Shown piece by piece: positions 11,246 to 20,559 of a stretch of 64,000 bases of DNA (position 1 is its first letter; the number at the start of each line of letters is the position of its first letter). The stretch lies in NCBI RefSeq assembly GCF_016808335.1, contig NC_053139.1:16486782-16550781 (forward strand), in the 5' to 3' direction. A program made the translations under genes and the position numbers. Under the pieces are notes generated by a model. The model searched no databases and was not told the DNA's origin. It saw only the letters and a program-made list of their open reading frames with translations. Source of the DNA: Panicum virgatum. Lineage: Eukaryota > Streptophyta > Magnoliopsida > Poales > Poaceae.

Positions 11246-11857
11246 ATGCATACCCAAAGAAGGTATGCCACATGCCCACAAGGCGTGCCAAAAAAAAAAG
11301 AAAAAGAAAAAAAAGAAAAAGAAAATATAGCCCATACCAAAAAACAGTTTCATCCACCATCCACAAAAAATATCCACACACCTGCACATCTGGATCAAGG
11401 CTTATGACTTGTTTCTCCTGTGGATTTGGTCTTTGACTTAGCGAAATATGAAAAGCAAGTTTGCCATTATATCCTCCATACCTACAGATCCACCAAAAAG
11501 AAGCCATTAGAAGTAGGATGGAAAAAGAAAGGCGCATAAAAAGGCCTTGGTGAGGAATGAAACACATTGAGCGATCTGAGAGATCACCCGTGGAACTACA
11601 ATATTTCTTTTCAAAAACTTTATAAAACCTCCGGATTGACGGTTAAACAAAGGAGTGGTAAGTGGTACTCTACAAGCCGTTCTGACCCTCAACCGCCAAA
11701 GATGAGGATGATGCTATAAGCCCCACAGGAGTAAGGTAAAAAGGTGCGAACAAGGCCAACTTATTCAGAATAAAGGTAAGAACACTCGGTTGTTCCTTGG
11801 GCATAAGTCAGGAATGCGACATTGTAGCAACTCCTGATCAACAACCTAAGTCTAAAA
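10378..11857 (+). other. A1 3' non-coding region
   Basis: No ORF worth calling. Homologous to the 3' untranslated regions of A3 (47519-48519, minus strand) and, more distantly, of B (about 61575-62379). It contains tandem hairpin units, a GA run (about 11207-11241) and A-rich purine tracts near 11290-11330. Confidence 0.7.
11159..11292 (+). repeat. Two tandem hairpin units
   Basis: Each unit reads 'gatgcatacccaaagaaggt' followed by 'atgccacatgcccacaaggc'. GCATACC and GGTATGC form a 7-bp stem around 'caaagaa'. Copies start at about 11159 and 11246 and are separated by a GA microsatellite. Equivalent units lie in A3 (about 48110-48235) and in B (about 61759-61880). Confidence 0.8.
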
Positions 11858-11895
11858 CTTTGCTCGGGACGAGCAAAGGGCTAGCTTGGGGGAAT
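11858..11895 (+). promoter_or_regulatory. A1 stem-loop and polypurine tract
   Basis: CTTTGCTCG and CGAGCAAAG pair perfectly around GGA (11858-11878). The G-rich tract 'gctagcttgggggaat' then abuts the LTR. The purine-rich tract is the expected plus-strand primer. The stem-loop is conserved in A3, B and, in part, D. Confidence 0.75.
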
Positions 11896-13543
11896 TGTTG
11901 ACGGTGCTTAAGTGCCATTTTCACCCGTCAACTATACTCAATAATAAAGGAAAACTACATGCCTTACTCACATATTTGTATCATTAACCTCGCTCCACAG
12001 TTGTTTTCGAGTTTTGTACATTTCAGATGAGCAGAAGCGGAATAAGACGAAAACACGCAGCAGACACCATACAACTACGCAGAATATCACATCCGGTGTC
12101 ACACCCTTACAAAGAGGGCCCACATGTTAGAGGAAACAAGGCCTCCACGCAAGATGCACCAGAGGATAAGGATAAGGATCAAAGAATATACCATCCAGTA
12201 GAAGATCAGGCCGAGAGGTTGTCAGGTGGGGTCGGCCGACCCCCTGGGTCGGTCGAACCTGTCCTGGTTCCCGTCTAGGTGCACTTCGAGGAGTAGTGGC
12301 TGCCAAGGCACCTGATCACCTTCCATATGTGCGTTGGCGGGAAACGGACATCGGGAGCTATAAATAGGCCTCTCCTCCACCCCCCTCAACACACACACAC
12401 ACACACACACACACTTCATTCCATTCTCTCCAAGAAGGCTCTCCTCTCTCTTGCTCTCTTAGCTAGGTAGTGGAGCTAGGCTAGTAATCTTTAACGAGCA
12501 AGTCGTCCTCGGGGTCGTTGAGCAATCCTCGGCTCCTGGTATGGCTTTGTATCCGACTTGTCAGAATTCTATTCATAATATAGAGTTTTGCCATGGTTGC
12601 TTTACTATCTTGATAGTTTATCAATCCATGCTTAGATAGTTCATAAGTTTTGCTACGGTCTTGGTTAGGACAGATGATCCGGGTACGGATAGAGGTTCGT
12701 TGTTCTTTCGGGCTTGTTCTAGTGTTTTACTCGTCCATCCGAAGGGTGGGAGACCTGGGGGCACTAGAGTAGTGACTTCATACACGAGCGTGGTGCTCGG
12801 GTATGCGGGATCCTTCGGATATGACCATGCTCCATGGTGCGACTGGGGTAGACGGCAGGTGGTGACAGCCCTGTCCGTCCGGCGTAATAGCGGTGTTGCG
12901 TTTAGCGTACTCCCCGACATTCGGGGTTCGGTGTAGGAGTTCATGCAAAGAGGTAACGGGACTGGATGTACTCCAGTGCGGGACCTTCTCCCCGCTATCT
13001 CATTTTCCTGGCATCTGCAGTCCTAACCATGATCTAACATGACCCCAGCTTTGGATAGAAGCACTAGGATACCTAACCTAGCCTAAGCTCCAGCTGACTT
13101 GACATAGGATAGAGTAGTTCTTTGTTTTATAGTTTCTCTTCTTTATTCCTTCCTCTTGGAGTGTGGATGTGTGTTGTGTCGCATTACCCTTGCTGATTCT
13201 TTATCTGTACTTACCCCTATTAGAGTATTGCTTATTGCTTGAGGCACAATGTCATGGTTAATGTTGAGTACAATACCTTTGCCGCTGCCGTCCTTTGAGA
13301 CACAAATAAATGACGATACCCTTACTCTCCGGGTGAAATGCTACAATGGTATATCCGTGCGCTTGCAGATCCATCTGTAATTGTATTGATTATACCACGA
13401 GAGTGGCACCTCTTGGGTGCAGTTGCTAGGATGGGTTCGGCGCCCTCATTTCTAGTGATTGCACTAAGGACTGCCAACAGGCATTTCTGGCGCTGTTGCT
13501 AAGGATTAACCATTCCTAGTGATTGCGCTAAGAAATGTTAACA
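11896..13543 (+). repeat. A1 3' LTR, complete (1,648 bp)
   Basis: Begins TGTTGACGG directly after the polypurine tract and ends TGTTAACA directly before the GCCAG duplication. It has a GC palindrome block (about 12228-12265), a TATA box, a CA run (about 12387-12414) and two related end segments (13447-13480 and 13511-13544) that flank a primer-site-like sequence 'tggcgctgttgct' at 13488-13500. Open frames inside it (for example 12661-12936) recur in other copies only because the LTRs are similar. Confidence 0.9.
12228..12366 (+). promoter_or_regulatory. A-type LTR promoter: GC palindrome and TATA box
   Basis: 'ggggtcggccgacccc' (about 12229-12244) is a perfect palindrome and is followed by 'gggtcggtcgaacc'. 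About 115 bp later comes TATAAATA (12359-12366). The same pair occurs in the LTRs of A2 and B. Confidence 0.7.
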
Positions 13544-13548
13544 GCCAG

Positions 13549-13801
13549 TAGCAGCAATCACACACAGCTCCAGAGCCTAATGTCAACAGATCAATCTTAG
13601 CAGAAAGCTTCCATGGGCCTCCCTATCAACACCGCCACAATCCCCACTATTGTAACCCAGTGCAATCATGTTGATGATATCACTCAGCGGACACCTTGTG
13701 AGTTGCAAAGTCCTTTCAAGAACTTAATCTTCACGGGTACCGCTAGGCCAACCAAACCAGGCGACATCTACCATGGACAACAGATTCCGATTCTAATTTA
13801 G
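13549..13801 (+). pseudogene. CACTA ORF1-like fragment, downstream part
   Basis: The frame from ATG 13613 includes 'DDITQRTPCELQSPFKN', 'ARPTKPGDIYHGQQIPI' and then a stop. Grass CACTA ORF1 proteins often carry 'DDITEPTPCEL...' followed by a 'TxHGxPIP' element, so this looks like the continuation of the fragment at 8684 across the A1 insertion. It is short and degenerate. I did not find a tnp2-type transposase. Confidence 0.5.
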
Positions 13802-14135
13802 AGACACTTTTGTGTAGAAATTTTATAATTTGTCTTTACAAATATTTCACATTGTACTATAAAGACACTTTTTATGGTACTTTAGAAAGCGTCACATGTA
13901 TTGAGACACTATTTGAGGCATTTTAAATCATAGAGATATTTTAAATCATTTCATAAAATGTCAATAGAGATTATTAGGGGTAAGTTTGAGACACTTTAAT
14001 TTTTGACCTTAGCCCCGGCATAGTTTGAGTCATTCGTTTTAGTATCTTGAGACACTATTTTAGATCATTGAGGAACATTAATTATGGAATACTCATAAGA
14101 ATTATACTAAGTATATGTTAACAGTTGCTGTAGTG
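13802..14135 (+). repeat. CACTA-like subterminal repeats and 3' terminus
   Basis: Repeats of 'agacact' with T-rich contexts ('ttgagacactatttgagg', 'ttgagacactattttagatc', 'gagacactttaat') cluster here. The stretch ends at 14135 with '...gttgctgtagtg', the inverse of CACTACAGCAAC. TTG at 14136-14138 could be one side of a 3-bp target duplication. Confidence 0.55.
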
Positions 14136-14266
14136 TTGAGATGTCTAGCAAGTTGAGGATTATGCAATATGATATCAGGTCAAAGTTCAAAACTTCAAAG
14201 CTCCATCACTCAAGTATTATCTTATTTTTTAATATTTTTAGTAGACCTAGAGGGTAGAGACGTAAT

Positions 14267-14995
14267 TGTCAGACCCGGGGCAGCGGGACTGCTCACAGGC
14301 GTGAAATATTCTAGAGTAGGGAATAGCACATGGATACACCCTACCTCTACTGTAACTACTTGTATAGCAGTAGAACTAGCTGGAGTACAAGGAAACTGCC
14401 CGACCTACTCGGAGTAGAACTCTACTAGTGCTCGGCTAGGATTTTCCATGTACCCCTGTCCCCCCCTCGATAATATAAGGGTGGGCAGGGACCCCTCCAA
14501 AACATCGAACAACACCTAAGGAAATACAAACCACCACACAAGACGTAGGGTATTACGCTCCGGCAGCCTGAACCTGTCTAAATCCTTGTGTTCCTTGCAC
14601 CATCGTGTTCTAATCTCGGCGAGTCCCTACTCACAACCACTCTCCTCTGGATACCCCTCGGAGAACCCGACGGTAAAATACCGACAGCTGGCGCCCACCG
14701 TGGGGCCATTTGCCGACAATTATTAGAAGAATTCGATAGCATCCTTCGACTTCGACTACCCGGCGATCGACGCCAGAACCACGTTTGTCTTCGGCTCATG
14801 GAGTTGCACTGCCGACGGATCAGGCAGCTTCTCTAGCCACCTGATTGACACCCTGAACGCGAAGGAGTTGCAGCGGGAGGAACTCGACAAAACCTCTTCC
14901 GCCGAGAATTCCCTCCCTCAACTCACGGAAGCGATCGAGAGGATCTCTCTCTCGAGCACGTCTTCAATGTTGACGCTCGCTAACGTCTCATTTCA
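14267..14995 (+). mobile_element. Truncated element E: LTR, tRNA-Arg-type PBS, leader
   Basis: An LTR of about 420 bp (14267-14686) starts TGTCAGACCC and ends ACCGACA. It has a TATA-like 'aatataaggg' near 14471. Two bases after it comes 'tggcgcccaccgtgggg' (14689-14705), the primer site that from memory is typical of RIRE2/Tat-like grass gypsy elements. About 290 bp of leader follow, and then the element stops. There is no gag, pol or second LTR here. Confidence 0.7.
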
Positions 14996-15247
14996 AGGTT
15001 CACCTGGAGCCTGAAACCATGAGAATAAAGTCTCATACCTGCATATGTTATCCAGAAAGAGCCAATTCCACGTTTCCTCTTAGAAATATTGCTATATTGG
15101 AATTCGGGCAGAAATGCAGGTAAAACAGGCTTCAAGCATCAAGATACAAACCCGACCATCAGAGCAAGCCATCAGCTCTTGCATGAGCGTATGAAAGACA
15201 AGCATCAACACTAGTGGTAGGAGTTATTACTAACGAGTTCCACAAAG
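14996..15247. other. Unassigned segment between E and F
   Basis: Short sequence of unknown origin. It could be the 3' end of an element belonging to LTR F or host DNA. No motif is convincing. Confidence 0.3.
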
Positions 15248-15916
15248 TGTTGGTGTACATTTAGGTGCAGGTTGCTTATGCTTGGAAATGAGAGGAGAAT
15301 GCACCCCGAAAGCAAGGTGACACGTCATTGATCCGAGGCAACGAGTTCTCGACGAATCAGGCGCGTTCACGAGGATCTACGGGCCCACCAGAGCACCCAA
15401 ACTGACTTAAGACAGTCCCTTACCCATATATATGACATGAGGCCCCACCTAGCAGCCATCTGACCGAAGACCGGGCCAAACGGGCCCAGCCCACGGTCGG
15501 CCGACCAAGTGGTGATGGCCCACGGGTCCCACCAACTTGCAGATGACACGTGGCAAGGTGCTATTGGTCCTCCATGGCGGTTTGGGTCGGTTCTCGGGCA
15601 AATGGCAGGTGGCTCCCTCTTATAAATACAAGGGGAGGGGCTCCAAATGAAGACACCACACACCACACCATTCACTCTTCTCTTGAGTTCTTACTTGGGT
15701 GAGAGTTGTCTTAAGGAGTTTAGGAGTAGAGCTACTCGGGAGGGGCGCCGGCAACGGCGCTCTTCTCCAATTTGTACCTCTACACGAGAATCAGGAGGAG
15801 TCGGGGGATGTGCCGGGCTTGTCGGCGTTCATCTCTGCTTGTACCTCGACGGATGCTTATTCGGTTGTAAGTGTTCGAGACTTTCTTTGTTTATTTAGAA
15901 TTAGAGTTTAGATCGC
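15248..15916 (+). repeat. LTR F, first part (interrupted by B)
   Basis: Starts at TGTTGGTGTACA, though the start is tentative because no partner copy is present. It contains a GC palindrome 'ggtcggccgacc' (about 15504-15515), a TATA box 'ttataaata' (15620-15628) and a downstream CA/CT-rich leader. It is cut at ATCGC (15912-15916), the target site of B, and resumes at 63667. From the layout it is an Athila-like LTR. Confidence 0.6.
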
Positions 15917-16248
15917 TGTTGACAGTCCTTAAGTGTCATTTTCGACCTTCAACTCTTGCAGTTTTTTACCAGAAATAATCACCAAACATAGATATAGGGC
16001 TTACAACTAACCGTTTCCACGAGTTTTGGTGAATTGTCATCTGTAGGCACCCACATCTGTAAAAGAGGGAAAACACAAGTGAACATGAGGAAAAATGCAC
16101 AAAAGATCCACACTGAAATGTGTCACTTACAAGAAGGGCACACATGTCAGAGCAAACGGGGGAACCAAGGCAAATGCACCACGGGATCTTGACATGGGCC
16201 CACATATTAGACTCCCCGAGGAAGATAAGGACGAGAGGCGACCAAGTG

Positions 16249-16386
16249 GGGCCGGCCGACCCCCTAGGTCGGCCGAACCTGGCCGGCCTCCCGTCCAGGT
16301 GCACTTCGACATGGCGTGCCCCCTACTCCTCCTGATCACCTTCCATATATGGTTTTGGCGGGAACCGACCCTGAAGACTATAAAAG
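16249..16386 (+). promoter_or_regulatory. B 5' LTR promoter: GC palindromes and TATA box
   Basis: 'ggggccggccgacccc' followed by 'taggtcggccgaacc' and 'ggccggcc' lies at about 16251-16295. The TATA box TATAAAAG is at 16379-16386. The 3' LTR has the same arrangement (about 62752-62795 and 62882-62889). Confidence 0.75.
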
Positions 16387-16580
16387 GGGGCTCCCTCCAC
16401 CTCTCACAACACACACCATATCATATGTGAAGGAGAAGAGTAGAGAGGCTCCACCTCTTTGTATCATTAGTCTAGGGAGTGTGTGAGGAAGGAGTGCGGA
16501 GAAGAGCCGGACTTGTCGGCATCTCTTCGGCTTTGTACCTCTACGGATATGGTACATTTGGAGTACATATCCGGGTTCTT

Positions 16581-16762
16581 CTAATTGGTGAGTTCTAGTT
16601 AAGTTATTCTTTTCTTCTCATTCGTTCGCGGGTTCATCGTCCGTTCTCGTAGCGGATACTCTAGAAGAGGGCTAATTGGTGAGTTCTAGTTAAGTTATTC
16701 TTTTCTTCTCATTCGTTCGCGGGTTCATCGTCCGTTCTCGTAGCGGATACTCTAGAAGAGGG
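16581..16762 (+). repeat. 91-bp tandem duplication in the B 5' LTR
   Basis: Copy 1 is 16581-16671 and copy 2 is 16672-16762. Both begin 'ctaattggtgagttctag' and end near 'ctctagaagaggg'. The 3' LTR has one copy only, so the duplication arose after insertion. Confidence 0.9.
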
Positions 16763-17256
16763 CCCCTGATAAAGATGGGATAACCCTGCGCAACTCTAGA
16801 GTAGTAGTCGAAGGCATAGGCGTGGTGTCAGGGTCTTAGATTGCCTTTGTTTGTCTCGTACTCAGCTAGTATTGTGGGGTAGACGGCAGGTGGTGACAGC
16901 ACAGTCCGTCCGCTACGGAGACAGTCTGCGTGGTTAGTGCACTCCCTCCCGCCTGGGTACGACATAGAGCGATACCGGATATTCCTTGGCAGACCAGGGC
17001 CAAACCGGTGCCTAAAGTGAGCGAGTGGAAATATTAGTGTATCTTCGCTTGAACCTATCCATAGATCAGAATCACACTACCCTAAGGTCTATTTATCTCC
17101 TATCTTCTTCGGGGTAATTTAGATAGAAGACAGTTACACACCCGTTCCTCGTGGAAAATACGATACCCTAAATACTCCCGGGTGAAGTGCTACAACGGTA
17201 TTTCCGTGCGCTTGTGGATTCCTCTGTGAGAGTTAAGAAATACCAACTAGCATTTC

Positions 17257-17274
17257 TGGTGCCGTTGTCGGGGA
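17257..17274 (+). promoter_or_regulatory. B primer binding site, tRNA-Asp type
   Basis: TGGTGCCGTTGTCGGGGA lies eight bases after the LTR. It differs at two positions from TGGCGCCGTTGCCGGGGA, which is complementary to the 3' end of plant tRNA-Asp. This PBS is typical of Athila-like elements. Confidence 0.85.
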
Positions 17275-17309
17275 ACGGTTGCCGTAGTTGTCTTCGAACC
17301 TAGTTGCTC

Positions 17310-18329
17310 ATGTATCCTTTCTTTTATTCTTTCTTCTCTTTTTATCCTTATTCCATGGATACCCTTTCTGTCCACCATCTCTCTGCTCCCTCGGGCGAGT
17401 TCTTAGAGCCACCACAGTCATCCAAGCCATTCACAGCTTCAGGCTTTGAACTCCGCCCTGGCTTCATAGCCATGGTCCGGGAACAACCCTTCTCAGGATA
17501 TGAGCTAGAAAATCCCTACCATCACCTACGAGAGTTCGAGCAAATGTGCTCTTGCTTGTCCATTGCAGGCATGGCACAAGAAACACTTCGGTGGAAGTTA
17601 TTTCCTTTCTCCCTTGCTAATAAAGAGAAACAATGGTACACCCATAACGTAGGAAAGGTAAACGGAGAATGTGAGGAATTGCGGAACATGTTCTGTCTCG
17701 CATTCTTCCCTATTTCTCGCATCGCTTCCCTGCGTAAAGAAATCCTCGACTTTCGTCAGGATGAGAAGGAGACCCTTGGGACAGCCTGTGCTAGATTCTC
17801 ACAACTCACACATGCCGGCCCAGACTTGTCCATTCCCGACCATGTGCTGCTTCAGCACTTCTGGTTGGGGCTGAACAATGACACAACCCAACAGCTTGAT
17901 ATCACCGCTGGGGGATCTTTCGCCTACAAAACCACTTCCGAAGGGGTGGCACTCCTGGATCGTATCCTGGAGAACACCTCCTTCACAGAACCCCTTCCAG
18001 TAGTACAACCTTCAAGCCAGGAGGAAGTTTCGATAGTTGAGCCCATTCACTCTTTAGTAACCCATGACGAATTATTGGCCAGACCTTCCCCTGAACCAGA
18101 AGACTCGGAGGAGGAAGAAATTCTGCCTCCGGAATTCCCGTTTAACATTGAGGAGGATATATTCAATGACTTTGGCAATACCACATTATATCCCCTCCAG
18201 AAAAGGCCTCCAGTCCCTTTAGACCCACCGGGCGGTCTCGATAAGGCTTCCCTTAGAGAGACCGTGAAAAGGGTGACCGCTATCATGAGCAACGAATGGG
18301 TACATGAAGGGGAACATCTTCCGAAATAA
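17310..18329 (+). CDS. B Gag polyprotein
   Basis: An uninterrupted frame of 339 codons from ATG 17310. ATG 17355 (beginning MDTLSVHH) has a better start context and may be the real one. Residues ~60-230 fit the retrotransposon Gag core, with 'ENPYHHLREFEQMCSCL', 'LRWKLFPFSL', 'FRQDEKETLGTACARF' and 'LQHFWLGLN'. The C-terminal part is acidic (EDSEEEEI). I see no CCHC zinc knuckle, as in other Athila-type Gags known to me. It would form the virus-like particle and package element RNA. The next frame is offset by +1 and overlaps the last 26 bases. Confidence 0.8.
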   Translation: MYPFFYSFFSFYPYSMDTLSVHHLSAPSGEFLEPPQSSKPFTASGFELRPGFIAMVREQPFSGYELENPYHHLREFEQMCSCLSIAGMAQETLRWKLFPFSLANKEKQWYTHNVGKVNGECEELRNMFCLAFFPISRIASLRKEILDFRQDEKETLGTACARFSQLTHAGPDLSIPDHVLLQHFWLGLNNDTTQQLDITAGGSFAYKTTSEGVALLDRILENTSFTEPLPVVQPSSQEEVSIVEPIHSLVTHDELLARPSPEPEDSEEEEILPPEFPFNIEEDIFNDFGNTTLYPLQKRPPVPLDPPGGLDKASLRETVKRVTAIMSNEWVHEGEHLPK

Positions 18330-19356
18330 TCCAATTTCATGCCCCTCCTTAACCATTCCATGTTCCATAGAAGGGACTGCAATCACGGCTCTTTACAATC
18401 CCACAGTTGGAGTAAACATTATTTATGCTTTGTTCGCTTCTGATCGCTTAGGCAAAAGACGTGTTACTCCAACTACAAAATCCTTTAGAACTGGGCCACG
18501 TTCCACATTAAGAGGGATTGGGATTATGCACGAAGTGCCAGTTTGGCACAGGGAAACAGAGATTGCTCTAGACTTCCATGTCTTCGAAGTCCAGGACTTC
18601 GACATCTTGATAGGGCATCCCGTAGAAAAGTTCTTCCTAGATGTTCTTAATCTAAGAGAACTTCAGGTGTCTCTTGGGGGAAAACCATTCACTTTGCCTA
18701 TCGGCCAAGCCAAAAACTCCATGGCCGAATCTGTTCCCCAAGAAGGACCCGTTGAGGATGTGTTGGCTGTCATGCCAGACGATGACTCTAAACCCTCTTT
18801 AGAAAAAGATGATGAACTCTTCATCCAAGAAGAGGACGAATTAGAGGAAAAACTCGAACTGCCCATTCACGAGAAGCCGACACAACCTCCAATAGAACTA
18901 AAAGTCCTTCCCGACAGTCTTCGCTATGCTTTCCTCAATGGTGACACACAAACTCCCGTCATCATTAGTAGTCACCTTTCCGACGAGGGGACGGCTAAAC
19001 TCTTAGCCGTATTAGAAAAGCATAGATCCGTCTTTGGCTAGTCACTCGAGGACCTAAAAGGGATCAGTCCTACCCTTTGCACTCATCGTATCCCTATCGA
19101 CTCTACCTGCACACCTTCTAGGGAGCCTCAGCGTAGGCTAAATAATACGATGAGAGATGTCGTTAAGAAAGAGGTCCTTAAGCTCTTACATGCCGGGATC
19201 ATTTATCCCGTGCCACATAGTGAGTGGGTGAGCCCGGTACAAGTTGTACCAAAGAAGGGAGGTATGACGATCGTTCAAAACAGCAAAAAACGAACTCATA
19301 CCTCAAAGACCTGTCATGGGGTGGAGGATGTGCATAGACTATCGGAAACTTAACTC
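18304..19356 (+). pseudogene. B protease and start of reverse transcriptase
   Basis: The frame is +1 relative to gag. It contains an aspartic-protease-like fold: 'LTIPCSIEG', then 'ALYNPTVGVNII', then 'FDILIGHPVEKF'. Many relatives have Asp where this copy has Asn in 'YNPTVG', so the catalytic Asp may be lost. An acidic linker follows, then 'KHRSVFG', a TAG at 19039-19041, and 'SLEDLKGISPTLCTHRIP', the usual start of RT in this lineage. After 'SEWVSPVQVVPKKGGM' an extra A in a run near 19287 shifts the frame. The stop and the frameshift mark a dead copy. Confidence 0.75.
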
Positions 19357-20559
19357 GGCCACGAAAAAAGACCACTTTCTGCTGCCCTTCATTAACGAAA
19401 TGTTAGAGCGGTTGACCAAGCATTCTTCTTCTATTTCCTTGATGGGTATTTCAGTTATCATCAAATTCTCATCCACCCTGATGATCAAAGCAAGACCACA
19501 TTTACTTGCCCATACGGAACCTATGCTTATCGCAGGATGTCTTTCGGGCTTTGTAACACTCCCGCATCATTTCAGCGGTGCATGATGTCTATCTTTTCGG
19601 ACATGATCGAGGAAATCATGGAAGTTTTCATGGACGATTTCTCCGTCTATGGAAAAACTTTTGATCATTGTCTCAAAAATTTAGACAGGGTCGTGCAGCG
19701 TTGCCAAGAAAAGGACCTGGTGCTGAATTGGGAAAAATGTCATTTCATGGTCCGCGAAGGCATCGTCCTTGGACACCTTGTGTCCGAGAGGGGGATTGAG
19801 GTGGACAAAGCAAAAACCGATGTTATAGAACATCTCCCACCTCCAGTTAACATCAAGGGGATCCGTAGCTTCTTGGGTCATGCGGGGTTCTATCACCGTT
19901 TCATTAAAGATTTCTCTCAGATAGCTAGACCGCTTACAAACCTTTTAGCTAAGGATGCACCCTTCGAATTCACGGATGAGTGCCTTCGCACCTTTGAAAT
20001 CCTAAAAAAGGCACTCATCTCGGCTCCAATCATTCAACCCCCAGTTTGGAGCCTCCCGTTCAAAATAATGTGTGATGCTAGTGACTATGCCGTTGGTGCG
20101 GTCCTAGGCCAAGCCAAACATAAGAAGCATCATGAAATTGCCTATGCTAGCAAAACTCTGACAGGAGCACAATTAAATTATGCCACTACTGAAAAAGAGC
20201 TCCTTGTAGTTGTTTTTGCTATTGATAAGTTTAGATCTTACTTGGTTGGAGTAAAGGTTATTGTTTATACTGACCATGCAGCTTTGAAATATTTGCTCAC
20301 CAAGAAAGATGCTAAGCCCCGTTTGATTCGGTGGATTCTCTTACTCCAAGAATTTGACCTTGAAATAAAAGATAAAAAGGGAGTAGAGAATACTGTAGCC
20401 GATCATTTGTCACGTATGCAAGTTACTAACCTGCAGGAACCACCAATCAATGACTTCCTATGCGACGACATGCTGCTCAAGGTGACAGACTCCAACCCAT
20501 GGTATGCAAACATTGTGAATTTCATGGTTGCAGGTTATGTACCACCGGGGGAAAATTAG
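19316..20559 (+). pseudogene. B reverse transcriptase and RNase H
   Basis: The RT continues in a new frame with 'CIDYRKLNSATKKDHFLLPF', and a second frameshift lies near 19425-19440. From 19537 there are 340 open codons. The active-site motif FMDD is at residues 31-34 of that stretch, followed by thumb motifs ('[16 protein letters not shown]') and RNase H ('[13 protein letters not shown]', '[12 protein letters not shown]', '[11 protein letters not shown]', '[10 protein letters not shown]'). These enzymes would copy element RNA into DNA. The frame ends at an in-frame TAG (20557-20559), after which the same frame continues into integrase. Confidence 0.85.

Larger units (their letters stand above)
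9022..13543 (+). mobile_element. Retrotransposon A1, internally deleted A-type element
   Basis: Starts with TGTTGATGG and ends with TGTTAACA, flanked by GCCAG on both sides (9017-9021 and 13544-13548). It holds a 5' LTR fragment (9022 to about 9537), a shortened ORF2, a 3' non-coding region and a complete 3' LTR (11896-13543). The rest of the 5' LTR, the primer site, gag, protease and the front of ORF2 have been lost by deletion after insertion. It sits in the CACTA-like relic. Confidence 0.88.
8377..14138 (+). mobile_element. CACTA-like relic interrupted by element A1
   Basis: Two short protein relics flank element A1 and resemble the ORF1/TNP1-type proteins of grass CACTA elements. They are followed by a region of repeated 'gagacact' motifs (13802-14135) that looks like CACTA subterminal repeats. 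It ends in 'acagttgctgtagtg', whose complement begins CACTA. The 5' terminus was not found, so the left limit given is only the edge of solo LTR H. The relic may extend left of H. Confidence 0.5.
15917..17249 (+). repeat. B 5' LTR (1,333 bp)
   Basis: Homologous end to end with the 3' LTR at 62420-63661. It is 91 bp longer because of a private tandem duplication (16581-16762). The first bases resemble the A-type LTR start. Confidence 0.92.
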
